Origin: Sphingopyxis sp.
GTDB taxonomy: Bacteria > Pseudomonadota > Alphaproteobacteria > Sphingomonadales > Sphingomonadaceae
Length of the DNA stretch: 64,000 bases
Direction: 5' to 3'
NCBI GenBank assembly: GCA_016793775.1
Contig: JAEULK010000076.1
Location: 1 to 64,000, forward strand
Below the pieces are notes generated by a model, which was not told the DNA's origin, ran no database searches, and saw only the letters and a list, made by a program, of their open reading frames with translations. The translations under genes were made by a program, and so were the position numbers. Shown here piece after piece: positions 23,745 to 32,629 of this stretch; within the stretch, counting starts at the first letter, position 1; each line of letters opens with the position of its first letter.

Positions 23745-25628
23745 TTATGAGAACTCGGGATTCCGTCGGGCTTGCAACGCAGCTGCAATTTCTGCCAGCG
23801 CCTCGGGATTTTCGATCGTTGGCGACATAACGACATCTTTTCCGTTGGCTAGCCCGCGAATAGCTGCCCGGAGAATCTTCCCCGATCGGGTCTTGGGCAG
23901 CGCACTGACGAGGATCGCCTGCTTCAAGGCGGCGACCGGTCCCAATTCCTGGCGGACAAGAGATATGATTTCTCCCGGCAGTTCCTCGCCCGCGATTACA
24001 CCGCTCTTTACGACCGCAAGGGCGAGGGGGATCATGCCCTTGAGGCGGTCGTCGGCGCCGATAACGGCGCATTCGGCGATTGCGGGATGCTTCGCGATGA
24101 TCTGTTCGATCTGTCCCGTCGACAGGCGATGGCCGGCGACGTTGATGATGTCGTCGGTGCGGCCCATGATATGGACGAAACCGTCGGTATCGATGTGGCC
24201 GGCATCGCCGCTTTCATAGTCGCCAGCAAAGCTTTGGAACGCGCGGAGGTAGCCATCGGCATTGTTCCATAGTGACGAATAACAACCGGGAGGGAGTGGA
24301 GTCGCGACGACGATGTGGCCGCTCGCACCGGCCTCGACTGGCTCGCCGTCGTCCCCCAACACCGCGAAGCGGAATCCGGGAACCGGAAAACCTGCACTGC
24401 CCGCGCGCCGCCGCGTGTCGCCGAGCCCGAGACAGGTCGCGACCGCAGGCCAGCCCAGTTCGGTCTGCCACCAATGGTCGATCACCGGAATGTCCAGTTG
24501 CCGCTCCGCCCAGATCAACGTGTCGGGATCGGCACGCTCGCCCGCGAGATACATCGCGCGCAGGCGCCCGGTGCCGATGTCCTGAATGAATCGACCCCCG
24601 GGATCCTCCTTGCGGATCGCGCGGATCGCGGTCGGCGCGGTGAAGAAGATATCGACCTGATGCTTGGTTATCGTGCGCCAGAACGTTCCGGCGTCGGGGG
24701 TGCCGACCGGTTTGCCTTCGAAAAGCAATGTGGTGCATCCCGCGATCAGCGGACCGTAGACGATATAGCTGTGCCCCACGACCCACCCGACGTCGGATGC
24801 GGCCCAGAAGGTGTCGCCGGCTTGGGTTCCATAAATATGACGCATGCTCCACGCGAGCGCCACCGCATGCCCGCCGTTCTGGCGCACCACGCCCTTTGGC
24901 GTTCCCGTGGTGCCCGAGGTGTAGAGGATATAGAGCGGGTCGGTCGCGGCGATCGCGACGCAGGCCGCCGGGCGGGCAGCATCATGGCTTTCGGCCCAGT
25001 CATGGTCGCGGCCGTGGATCAACTCGGCGACACATTGCGGGCGCTGCAACAGCACGACATGCTCGATCCGGTGCGACGCCAATGCGATCGCCTGGTCGAC
25101 CAGCGGCTTGTAGGGAAGAATCCGGCCGCCCTCGATCCCGCACGAGGCGGTCAGCAGGGCGCGCGGTGCTGCATCGTCGATACGCTTGGCGAGTTCGGGG
25201 GCAGCGAAGCCGCCGAATACGACCGAATGGATCGCCCCGATCCGCGCGCAGGCGAGCATCGCGAAGAGCGTCTCGGGGATCATCGGCATATAGATGATGA
25301 CGCGGTCGCCTTTGCCGATGCCGAGGTTCGTCAGCATTCCGGCGGTTCGCGACACGCGCTTCAGAAGTGTGTCGAAATCGATCTGCTGGCGTGTGCCCGC
25401 AACCGGACTTTCGTAGATGACTGCTATGTCTTTCCCGCGCCCTGCAGCGACATGGCGGTCGACCGCGTTGTAGCAGGTGTTGAGCGTGCCGTCGGCGAAC
25501 CAGCCTCGGCCCTCGGTCCATCCGGTGTGCGGGAGCTCGATCCAGTCGACGGCCCCGGCCGCCTCAAGCCAGAAGGCGTCGGGATCCGAGAGGCTGCTGG
25601 TATAGGCGTCTTCGTAAGTTGCGCTCAT
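23745..25628 (-). CDS. prpE: PrpE-like propionyl-CoA (short-chain acyl-CoA) synthetase
   Basis: 627-aa acyl-CoA synthetase whose length and motifs match PrpE: SVVFGGFAAPELAKRIDDA, YILYTSGTTGTPKGVVR, WWQTELGWP, the hinge Asp segment GRTDDIINVAGHRLSTGQIE and the catalytic Lys in PKTRSGKILR. It would activate propionate or a related short acid. ATG 25628 is 4 bp after the cupin stop, so it ends the TonB-cupin-ligase operon. Its TAA stop is only 1 bp from the IS3 terminus, and the last few residues (NPEFS) may come from the junction. Native propionate genes are not nearby, suggesting a pathway-specific role. Confidence 0.88.
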   Translation of the reverse strand: MSATYEDAYTSSLSDPDAFWLEAAGAVDWIELPHTGWTEGRGWFADGTLNTCYNAVDRHVAAGRGKDIAVIYESPVAGTRQQIDFDTLLKRVSRTAGMLTNLGIGKGDRVIIYMPMIPETLFAMLACARIGAIHSVVFGGFAAPELAKRIDDAAPRALLTASCGIEGGRILPYKPLVDQAIALASHRIEHVVLLQRPQCVAELIHGRDHDWAESHDAARPAACVAIAATDPLYILYTSGTTGTPKGVVRQNGGHAVALAWSMRHIYGTQAGDTFWAASDVGWVVGHSYIVYGPLIAGCTTLLFEGKPVGTPDAGTFWRTITKHQVDIFFTAPTAIRAIRKEDPGGRFIQDIGTGRLRAMYLAGERADPDTLIWAERQLDIPVIDHWWQTELGWPAVATCLGLGDTRRRAGSAGFPVPGFRFAVLGDDGEPVEAGASGHIVVATPLPPGCYSSLWNNADGYLRAFQSFAGDYESGDAGHIDTDGFVHIMGRTDDIINVAGHRLSTGQIEQIIAKHPAIAECAVIGADDRLKGMIPLALAVVKSGVIAGEELPGEIISLVRQELGPVAALKQAILVSALPKTRSGKILRAAIRGLANGKDVVMSPTIENPEALAEIAAALQARRNPEFS

Positions 25629-25632
25629 CGTC

Positions 25633-26025
25633 TCATACCGCCGCGGAAAGATCCTCCAGCAACTTGTGGTCGAGGATCGACGATATTTCGCCTGCTTCAT
25701 CCAGAAAGGCGATCGGACCATAGTTGGTGAAGAGCAGTTCGGTATATTCGGGAAATGCGGTGTGATCGTGCACGACGCCGAGCGGCTCATAACCATAGGT
25801 GCCGGGGCCCGCTTCGCCCATACGGTACGTCATCCGGCCCTTCGTCACATAATATTCTCCGGCGCCGAGGTGACGGTGCGGTCCGAAGAAGCTGCCCGGC
25901 TGGGCGCGGAACAGCACGGTCCAGCGGCCGGTCTCGGCGCTCGAATAGAGCAATGCAAATTCGATCCCGTCGGCGATCGTTGCCCATTTCATGGCGGCGG
26001 GCGGCGTCAGATGTTCGTCCATCAT
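25633..26025 (-). CDS. Cupin-domain protein (2,4'-dihydroxyacetophenone-dioxygenase-like)
   Basis: About 130 aa, single cupin fold. SFFGPHRHLGAGEYYVTKGR gives the first metal motif (H-x-H ... E) and VVHDHTAFPEYTELLF the second. Single-cupin dioxygenases of this type use Fe(II) to cleave C-C bonds next to carbonyls, as in acetylacetone or dihydroxyacetophenone cleavage; others are only binding proteins. Start is at ATG 26025 or 26022. It lies between the TonB receptor (23-bp gap) and the PrpE-like ligase, so cleavage of the imported compound to a short acid is an attractive but unproven role. Confidence 0.75.
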   Translation of the reverse strand: MMDEHLTPPAAMKWATIADGIEFALLYSSAETGRWTVLFRAQPGSFFGPHRHLGAGEYYVTKGRMTYRMGEAGPGTYGYEPLGVVHDHTAFPEYTELLFTNYGPIAFLDEAGEISSILDHKLLEDLSAAV

Positions 26026-26048
26026 GTCGAAATACTCGTGTAAGGGGT

Positions 26049-28268
26049 TCAGAAACGGACGGAAAATTCGGCGCCATAGGTCGCGCGCTCGCCATAATAG
26101 CGGGGCACGAAACCGAAGCCGCTCGTGTCGGTGGCGTCGACGATATAGGCCTTGCCGGTCACGTTCTTCGCCCAGGCGGCGAGTTCCCATCCCTGGTCGG
26201 GATCGGCGAAGGCGACGCGCAGATTGAGCAGGCCATAACCTTCGCCCGAACTGATCAGTTCGTCCTGCGCATTGTTGTAATATTTCTTGCCGGTGTAGTT
26301 GTATTCGGCGCGCCAGCGCGTTTCGAACCTGCCGACCGGCACCGTGACTTGTGCAAAGGTCGACAGGGTGAATTTCGGTGCGCCGGGCATGCGGTTGCCC
26401 GAAAAGTCGCGCGGATCGCCGGTCACGGGATCGATCGCACCCGACAGGTAATTCTTGTACTTGGCGTCGAGGATGCCGAGGTTGAGCCCCATGTCGAGCC
26501 AGTCCGTCGGTACGGCTGTCGCCTCGACCTCAATCCCCTTGATCGTGGCGTCGGCCGCATTGTCGAGCCCCAGCGTCGGCACCGCGCTCCCCGCCTGCCG
26601 GTTCACTGACAGCACCTGCAGATCGGTATAGTCGTAGTAGAAGGCCGAGAGGTTCAGTCGCAGGCGGCGATCGAACAAGGTGCTCTTCAGCCCGATTTCA
26701 TAGGAGGTCAGATATTCGGGATCGACCTGCGTCCGCTCGGCGACGCTGGTGATGATGCCGATATTGAAGCCGCCCGCCTTGAACCCGCGGTCGACGCTGG
26801 CATAGGCCAGGATGTCGTCGGTGACGTCAAAGTCGGCCGCGACCCGCCAGGTGAAAGATTTGAAGGTGTCGCGCAGCGCCGCGAAGGGCACCAGCGGCAC
26901 CGGTGCGCCGTCGGGAATGTCGGCGTCGAAGAACCCGGGCACCAGGTCGGCGCGGTGCGTCGCGCGGACCTTGTCGATCGTGTAACGGCCGCCAACGGTC
27001 AGCCGCAGCGTTGGTATCACCGCGTAAGTCGCCTGTCCGAAGATCGCATAGGCGCGGTTCTTGCGCGTCGCGCGCGTGATCAGCGGCAGCGCGCCCTGCG
27101 CGAAGGTCAGTTCGCCGAGCAGGTCGGCATTGCTGTCGGCGCCGAGATCCTCCTGAAAATAGTAAAGTCCGGCGATCGCGTTGAGCGGGCCGTTGTCATA
27201 GGCCAGCTGAAACTCCTGCGTCAGCTGTTCGGCGTCGGTCAGGAAGGTGATCTCGTCGACGCGCTTTGTACCGCCATCGACATCGACGCGGTTGTCGACG
27301 TCGCTCTTGTCATAGCCGCTGATCGACTTGAAGGTGAAGTCGCCGAAGCTTTGCGCGATGTTGAGATTGACGAAGACATTGTCGCTGTAATTGCGCGACT
27401 GGCCGTTGAAGTTGAGCAAATTGGGATTGTCGGGGAAGGGGTCGGAATAGCCGAACAGGTCGGCTCCGCCCAACGTCCCGACGGGTTTGTTTTCCAGATA
27501 GTCGCTGCGGTCGCGGCCGCCGCCTACCGACAGACGGACGTCGGTGTCATCCGACGGCTGCCAGCGCAGGATCGCGCGAGCGGCGGCTTCGTCGACATTG
27601 ATCGCGCGGTCGCCGGTAAACAGGTTGACCTTCTCGCCGTCACGGCGGCGGACGATCCCCGCGACGCGCAGCGAGAGCGTATCGGCCAGCGGCAGGCTCA
27701 GGGCGGCTTCGCCTTCGACCAGGTCGAAGCGGCCATAGCCGAAGCGGGCATTGCCTTCGAATTCGCCATCGGGAAGCTTCGAGAAAAACTGGATCGCGCC
27801 GCCGGTCGTGTTCTTGCCGAACAAGGTGCCTTGCGGGCCGCGCACCACCTCGATCCGCTCAAGGTCGAACAGCGAGAAGATCTGGCTGCCGGTCGAGGCG
27901 ACGACGACATCGTCGCGATAGATGCTGATCGGCCCGATCGACGATGCGTTGAAATCATTGTTGCCGACGCCGCGGATGAAGATGTTGGGAACGCCGCCGA
28001 ACGTCTTGATCTCAAGGTTCGGAACCTGGTCTCCGATCGACAGGCTGTTCGTGAAGCCCGCCTCCCGGATCGCGGTATCATCGAACGCGCTGACCGAGAT
28101 TGGAACATCCTGAAGATTCTGCGCGCGCTTCTGGGCGGTAACGACGATTTCGCCGACGCCGCTCTGCGTGGCGCTATCCGTGCTTTCCTGAGCAAAAGCC
28201 GGGGTTGCGATGGCGAGCGCCTGAACAGCGGCGGCGGCGTAAAGCGACGTACGAAACTGGTTTGTCAT
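26049..28268 (-). CDS. TonB-dependent outer-membrane receptor
   Basis: 739 aa. Signal peptide ends at ATPAFAQE. TonB box EIVVTAQKRAQN, then the plug with NIFIRGVGNNDFNASSIGP and GPQGTLFGKNTTGGAIQF, a 22-strand barrel, and a terminal Phe (FSVRF). The ATG at 28268 has GGGAGGGG before it. It imports an unknown ligand into the periplasm. It heads the cupin-PrpE operon and is divergent from the AraC regulator at 28545, which is likely to control both sides. The plug motif type is common among sphingomonad receptors for aromatic and other hydrophobic compounds. Confidence 0.92.
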   Translation of the reverse strand: MTNQFRTSLYAAAAVQALAIATPAFAQESTDSATQSGVGEIVVTAQKRAQNLQDVPISVSAFDDTAIREAGFTNSLSIGDQVPNLEIKTFGGVPNIFIRGVGNNDFNASSIGPISIYRDDVVVASTGSQIFSLFDLERIEVVRGPQGTLFGKNTTGGAIQFFSKLPDGEFEGNARFGYGRFDLVEGEAALSLPLADTLSLRVAGIVRRRDGEKVNLFTGDRAINVDEAAARAILRWQPSDDTDVRLSVGGGRDRSDYLENKPVGTLGGADLFGYSDPFPDNPNLLNFNGQSRNYSDNVFVNLNIAQSFGDFTFKSISGYDKSDVDNRVDVDGGTKRVDEITFLTDAEQLTQEFQLAYDNGPLNAIAGLYYFQEDLGADSNADLLGELTFAQGALPLITRATRKNRAYAIFGQATYAVIPTLRLTVGGRYTIDKVRATHRADLVPGFFDADIPDGAPVPLVPFAALRDTFKSFTWRVAADFDVTDDILAYASVDRGFKAGGFNIGIITSVAERTQVDPEYLTSYEIGLKSTLFDRRLRLNLSAFYYDYTDLQVLSVNRQAGSAVPTLGLDNAADATIKGIEVEATAVPTDWLDMGLNLGILDAKYKNYLSGAIDPVTGDPRDFSGNRMPGAPKFTLSTFAQVTVPVGRFETRWRAEYNYTGKKYYNNAQDELISSGEGYGLLNLRVAFADPDQGWELAAWAKNVTGKAYIVDATDTSGFGFVPRYYGERATYGAEFSVRF

Positions 28269-28544
28269 ATGATCCCCTCCCAGGATGGCGGCGCCCTCTG
28301 TCGGGGCGTCCTGTTCGTTCCCGTTTCTAGGCGAGGGCGGTCGCCAGGCGCATGTGCCTGAGCGGTGCAAAATTTGGCTGAGCGGGAACTGCGTGCGGCG
28401 GAAAGCGCACGGAAGGCCGTGTTTACGTGGCGGCAATTGTCTCATCGCGTAGCCATATTTGTGTCAGCGTGAACCCGGCGGACCCCTCGATTGCATCGCC
28501 ACGCCAAAAGGCATAGCTTGCCGCGTTGGAGAGAGGGCGGGCCA

Positions 28545-29552
28545 ATGCTTCTGACCGAGGAACAATGGACATCGGCGCATTTGCCGCCGCCGCGGCAATT
28601 GCCGGGATTCCAGGAAGTGTTCGACCGGACGCATTTCCATTGGGGGCTGAGCAAGGGCAACGGCGAGCGTTACGATGCGCAGGTGCGGCGGCGCGCGATC
28701 GACGACTTCGTCTTCACCGATATCGTGTGCGATCCGGTCACCGGCTATCGCACGATGGACGATGTGAAGCGCGGGACCGAGGATTATTTCTGCCTGCTCC
28801 ATTTCGAGGAGGGGAATTGCCTGCTGCGGCAAGGGCGCAATGAATCGGTGGTGCGGCGCGACACGATCGCGGTGTGGGACAGCACGCGTCCCGCGATGTT
28901 CCAGAACAGCGAGCAGTTGCACCAGCTGTCGATCATGATCCCGCATCATATGGCGAAAACGATCGTGCCGGGAATCGAGGATATGTGCGGGCTGACCGTC
29001 GACGGCAGCGCGGGGCTGGGAGCGATCCTGCTGTCGCATCTGCGTCAAATCCACCGCACGGTCGAAACGGTGGATCCGCGCGACCGGACGGCCGTGCTTC
29101 GCGCAACCGTCGAGCTGGTTGCGGCGGCCTTTCGCCCTGACGTCGAGCAGCTTGGCGGCACCAATTTCCGGCGTGCGTTGCTCGGCCGGGTGCAGGACCA
29201 TATCGTTGCGCATCTGGGCGACCCCGGATTGTCGGCCGCCAGCATCGCCGCCGCCTTTCGTTTCAGCCCGCGCTATCTCCACCGACTGTTCGAGGAGTTC
29301 GGGGTCACCGTCGGAACCTGGATCCGCGAACGCCGTCTGCTCGCGGCCCGTAGCGACCTGTCGAGCCGGTCGATGGCCTCCTATTCGATCACCGAGATCG
29401 CGATGCGACGCGGCTTCGCCGATGCCTCGCATTTCAGCCACGCATTTCGCGATGCTTTCGGGCTCTCGCCGAGAGCGTTTCGCCGCGCGGCGGCCGAATG
29501 TCCCGATGGGATGTCGCCGGTTCCCTCCCGCCCAAATAAGCCGCCGTTCTGA
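28545..29552 (+). CDS. AraC/XylS-family transcriptional activator
   Basis: 335 aa. N-terminal ~170 residues form an AraC-binding-like domain (YFCLLHFEEGNCLLRQGR, VWDSTRPAMFQNSEQLHQLS) seen in regulators of aromatic catabolism. The C-terminal two-HTH domain runs AASIAAAFRFSPRYLHRLF and ITEIAMRRGFADASHFSHAF. ATG 28545 is preceded by GGAGAGAGGG. The 276-bp gap to the divergent TonB gene should contain its sites, but I could not identify convincing direct repeats by eye. It is 57 bp before the SDR that opens the E1-lipoyl operon. Confidence 0.9.
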   Translation: MLLTEEQWTSAHLPPPRQLPGFQEVFDRTHFHWGLSKGNGERYDAQVRRRAIDDFVFTDIVCDPVTGYRTMDDVKRGTEDYFCLLHFEEGNCLLRQGRNESVVRRDTIAVWDSTRPAMFQNSEQLHQLSIMIPHHMAKTIVPGIEDMCGLTVDGSAGLGAILLSHLRQIHRTVETVDPRDRTAVLRATVELVAAAFRPDVEQLGGTNFRRALLGRVQDHIVAHLGDPGLSAASIAAAFRFSPRYLHRLFEEFGVTVGTWIRERRLLAARSDLSSRSMASYSITEIAMRRGFADASHFSHAFRDAFGLSPRAFRRAAAECPDGMSPVPSRPNKPPF

Positions 29553-29609
29553 CGCAAGTCAGGCCGCCTCCGCTCCCTTAGGTCGAAGAAACGACGATGG
29601 GAGAAGGAT

Positions 29610-30383
29610 ATGGGCGACAGGCTCAGCAACAAGGTCGCGCTGGTTACAGGGGCGGCGCAGGGAATAGGCGCAGCTATTGCACAGGCGATGGCGGCCGAGG
29701 GGGCCCGGGTCATTGCGGCCGACCGCAATTTGGCGGGGTGCCAGGCGCTGGCGGCCGAAAGCGGCATTGCGGCGCTGGCGCTCGATGTGACGAACGAAAG
29801 CGACTGGGCCGCGGCGGCCGACCATATCGCATCGACCTTTGGTAGCCTTTCGATCCTGGTCAACAACGCGGGCGTCGAACTGGTCAAGCCGATGACCGAG
29901 CATAGTCTGGCCGACTGGCGCGGGCTGATGGCCGTCAATGTCGATGGGCTGTTCCTCGGTTGCCGGACGATGCAGCCGCTGCTTGCGGCGAGTGGCGCGG
30001 CGAGCGTCGTCAATATCTCGTCGATCGCCGGGCTTGTCGGCTATCCCGACCAGCTCGCCTATAACACGTCGAAAGGCGCGGTGCGCCATATGACCAAGAG
30101 CCTCGCGATCGAATGGGCATCGCATGCGCTGACGATCCGCTGCAATTCGATCCATCCCGGCTGCATTCGCACCCCGATGCTCGAAATGGCGGTCGAGGGT
30201 TGGGTGCGCGAAGGGTCGATCCCGGCTGAAGACCCGTGGGCCGCGGTCGCTTCGCTGTGCCCGTTGAATCTCGTCGGCAGCCCTCAGGATATTGGGATGG
30301 GGGCGGTTTACCTCGCCGGCGACGAAGCGCGTTTCGTGACCGGGATCGAGCTGGTCATCGACGGCGGATGGGTCGCGCGATGA
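29610..30383 (+). CDS. SDR family oxidoreductase
   Basis: 257-aa classical SDR with TGAAQGIG, NNAG, the Ser in NISSIAG and YNTSKG. Start codon follows GAGAAGGA. It overlaps the E1-alpha gene (ATGA at 30380-30383), so the two are made together. Likely step: oxidation of a secondary alcohol to the ketone or diketone that the E1 component then cleaves, as butanediol dehydrogenase does ahead of acetoin dehydrogenase. That comparison is inference. Confidence 0.88.
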   Translation: MGDRLSNKVALVTGAAQGIGAAIAQAMAAEGARVIAADRNLAGCQALAAESGIAALALDVTNESDWAAAADHIASTFGSLSILVNNAGVELVKPMTEHSLADWRGLMAVNVDGLFLGCRTMQPLLAASGAASVVNISSIAGLVGYPDQLAYNTSKGAVRHMTKSLAIEWASHALTIRCNSIHPGCIRTPMLEMAVEGWVREGSIPAEDPWAAVASLCPLNLVGSPQDIGMGAVYLAGDEARFVTGIELVIDGGWVAR

Positions 30384-31369
30384 ACGGCGCGAGCAACGCC
30401 AGCGACCGGCTGTGGATGTATGCCACGATGGTCAAGAGCCGCCATTTCGAGGCGCTGATCAAGCCCGCCTATTTCGAAGGCAAAAGCCCGGTGTTCAATA
30501 TGGCGAAGGGGCCTTTGCCGGGAGAGATGCATCTGTCCGACGGGCAGGAACCCTGCGCCGTTGGCGTCTGTGCGCATCTTCGGCCCGGCGATACGATCAC
30601 GGCGACGCACCGCCCGCACCATGTCGCCATCGCCAAAGGGGTCGATCTGGACGCAATGGCCGCGGAGATCTTTGGCAAGGCAAGCGGGCTGGCGGGCGGA
30701 CGCGGCGGTCATATGCATTTGTTCGACGCGCGGGTGAATTTCGCCTGTTCGGGCATCATCGCGCAGGGTTTGGGGCCGGCGGTCGGCGCGGCGCTGGCGA
30801 GCAAGCTGCGCGGTGACGATACCGTCGCGGTCGCCTTTCTCGGCGAGGGCGCTGCGAACCAGGGGGCCTTTCACGAGGCGCTCAATCTCGCCTCGGTGTG
30901 GAAGGTGCCGGCGGTTTTCGTGATCGAGGACAATGCCTATGGCATCTCGGTCTCCAAGCGCGACTGCACGGCGGTCGAGCGCAACGCCGATCGCGCGGCG
31001 GCCTATTCGATGCCCGGCCATTTCGTCGCCGGCAATGACGCCGACGCGGTCCACGCCATTGCCGGCGAGGCGATCGCGCGCGCTCGGCGCGGGGAAGGGC
31101 CATCGCTGATCGAGATCGAAACCTGCCGGCTTGAGGGGCATTTCATGGGCGACGCGGAGGGTTATCGACCCGCAGGCGAGGTCGAACGGTTGAAGGCGCG
31201 CGATCCCATTCCGGCCTATCGCGCGCGCCTGCTCGCCGACGGTTTCGAGGCGATCGACCTCGACCGCGCCGAGGCCGAAGCCCGGGCGGCCGTCGATGCC
31301 GCCTTTGCCTTCGCACGCGCCGCGGCTTATCCCGATCCGGAAGAGGCTTTTGCCCATGTCTTCGCCTGA
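30380..31369 (+). CDS. Thiamine-diphosphate dehydrogenase E1 component, alpha subunit (acetoin/2-oxoacid type)
   Basis: 329 aa. The ThDP-binding motif reads GEGAANQGAFHEALNLASVW with VFVIEDNAYGIS ending the GDG...N region. RGGHMHLFD and GIIAQGLGPAVGAALA are typical of AcoA/PdhA. The protein is short like AcoA. It pairs with the beta subunit, whose gene overlaps it by 14 bp. It would decarboxylate or cleave a 2-oxo substrate and pass the acyl or hydroxyalkyl group to a lipoyl arm. No E2 acyltransferase or E3 gene follows. Confidence 0.88.
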   Translation: MNGASNASDRLWMYATMVKSRHFEALIKPAYFEGKSPVFNMAKGPLPGEMHLSDGQEPCAVGVCAHLRPGDTITATHRPHHVAIAKGVDLDAMAAEIFGKASGLAGGRGGHMHLFDARVNFACSGIIAQGLGPAVGAALASKLRGDDTVAVAFLGEGAANQGAFHEALNLASVWKVPAVFVIEDNAYGISVSKRDCTAVERNADRAAAYSMPGHFVAGNDADAVHAIAGEAIARARRGEGPSLIEIETCRLEGHFMGDAEGYRPAGEVERLKARDPIPAYRARLLADGFEAIDLDRAEAEARAAVDAAFAFARAAAYPDPEEAFAHVFA

Positions 31370-32399
31370 TACTGCAACGGCCGTTCGGCCGGCTCGCCGC
31401 CTGACCATCGCCCGCGCGATCGCCGAAGCGATCGGGCAGGAAATGGAGCGGGATTCCGATGTCCTTGTCATGGGCGAGGATATCGCGAAGCTCGGCGGCG
31501 TTTTCGGCACGACAACCGGGCTGCTCGACCGCTTCGGCCCCGAACGTGTCCGCGACACGCCGATTTCCGAGACCGCCTTCATCGGCGCCGCGGTGGGTCT
31601 CGCGGCTTCGGGAATGCGCCCCGTGGTCGAGCTGATGTTCGTCGATTTCTTCGGCGTGTGCATGGACGCGATTTACAATCTCGCGGCCAAGCAGAGCTAT
31701 TTTTCGGGCGGGCAGGTGACGTGTCCGATGGTGCTGATGACCAGCGTCGGCGGCGGCTATGGCGATGCGGGTCAGCATAGTCAGGCGCTCTACGCGACTT
31801 TCGGCCATCTGCCGGGGCTGAAGGTTGTCATTCCCTCGAACGCGCACGATGCGAAGGGTCTGATGCTGGCGGCCATCCGCGATCCCAACCCGGTGATCTT
31901 CATGTATCACAAGGCGCTGCAGGGCATGGGCTGGCTTGGTACTGTACAGCGGTCGATCACCGATGCGCCGGAGGGCGATTATGTCGTCCCGCTCGGCAAA
32001 GCGAAATGCGTGCGCGAGGGCGAAGATGTCACGGTCGTAGGCCTGGGCCTTTCGGTTCATCAGGCGCTCGATGCCGCCGGGCGGCTCGCCGAAGAGGGTG
32101 TTTCGGCCGAGGTCATCGATCTGATCAGCATCGCGCCGGTCGACCGCGAAACGGTAAGGGCATCGGTGCGCCGGACCGGGCGGCTGCTCGTCGTCGACGA
32201 TGATTATCTGAGCTACGGCGTCGGCGCCGAGATCATCGCCAGCGTCTGCGAAGCGGGCATCCCGCTTCTCGTACCGCCGCAGCGCATTGCCTTTCCCGAC
32301 ATTCCCGTACCCTTCACCCCGGTGATGGAGCATTTCGTGCTGCCCAATGCCGACAAGGTCGCGGCCGCTGTACGTCAGATGATGGAGGTTCCGAACTGA
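31356..32399 (+). CDS. Thiamine-diphosphate dehydrogenase E1 component, beta subunit
   Basis: 347 aa. RLTIARAIAEAIGQEMERD, VMGEDIAKLGGVFGTT and RVRDTPISETAFIGAAVGLA are hallmarks of E1-beta (transketolase pyrimidine domain), followed by the C-terminal domain with EDVTVVGLGLSVHQAL and EVIDLISIAPVDRETV. Internal ATG 31356 within the end of the alpha gene was chosen because homology starts after it. It forms an alpha2-beta2 E1 with the upstream product and overlaps the lipoyl gene by one base. Confidence 0.9.
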   Translation: MSSPDTATAVRPARRLTIARAIAEAIGQEMERDSDVLVMGEDIAKLGGVFGTTTGLLDRFGPERVRDTPISETAFIGAAVGLAASGMRPVVELMFVDFFGVCMDAIYNLAAKQSYFSGGQVTCPMVLMTSVGGGYGDAGQHSQALYATFGHLPGLKVVIPSNAHDAKGLMLAAIRDPNPVIFMYHKALQGMGWLGTVQRSITDAPEGDYVVPLGKAKCVREGEDVTVVGLGLSVHQALDAAGRLAEEGVSAEVIDLISIAPVDRETVRASVRRTGRLLVVDDDYLSYGVGAEIIASVCEAGIPLLVPPQRIAFPDIPVPFTPVMEHFVLPNADKVAAAVRQMMEVPN

Positions 32400-32629
32400 T
32401 GACCGATGTGACGATTCCATCCGGCCTGTGGGGCGCCGACGATGAAGCCGCGATTTCGGCATGGCTCTACGCGGACGGCGACCCGGTCGCCGAAGGCGCG
32501 ATCATTGCCGAGATCATGGTCGAGAAATCTAGTTATGAGCTCATCGCGCCCGCTGCGGGAACGCTGCAAATCTTGATCGCGGCCGAGGTGCCGGTACGTG
32601 CGGGGGCGGTGGCAGCGCAGATCGTCTGA
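32399..32629 (+). CDS. Free-standing lipoyl-domain protein
   Basis: 76 aa, essentially one biotinyl/lipoyl hairpin domain. The attachment loop is EIMVEKSSYEL, with Lys 43 as the likely lipoylated residue (usual motif is D-K-A). The remainder (APAAGTLQILIAAEVPVRAG, then AAQIV) completes the flattened beta-barrel. There is no peripheral-subunit-binding or acyltransferase domain, so it is a carrier rather than an E2. It lies directly between E1-beta (1-bp overlap) and the lipoate-ligase homologue (no gap). Confidence 0.88.
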   Translation: MTDVTIPSGLWGADDEAAISAWLYADGDPVAEGAIIAEIMVEKSSYELIAPAAGTLQILIAAEVPVRAGAVAAQIV

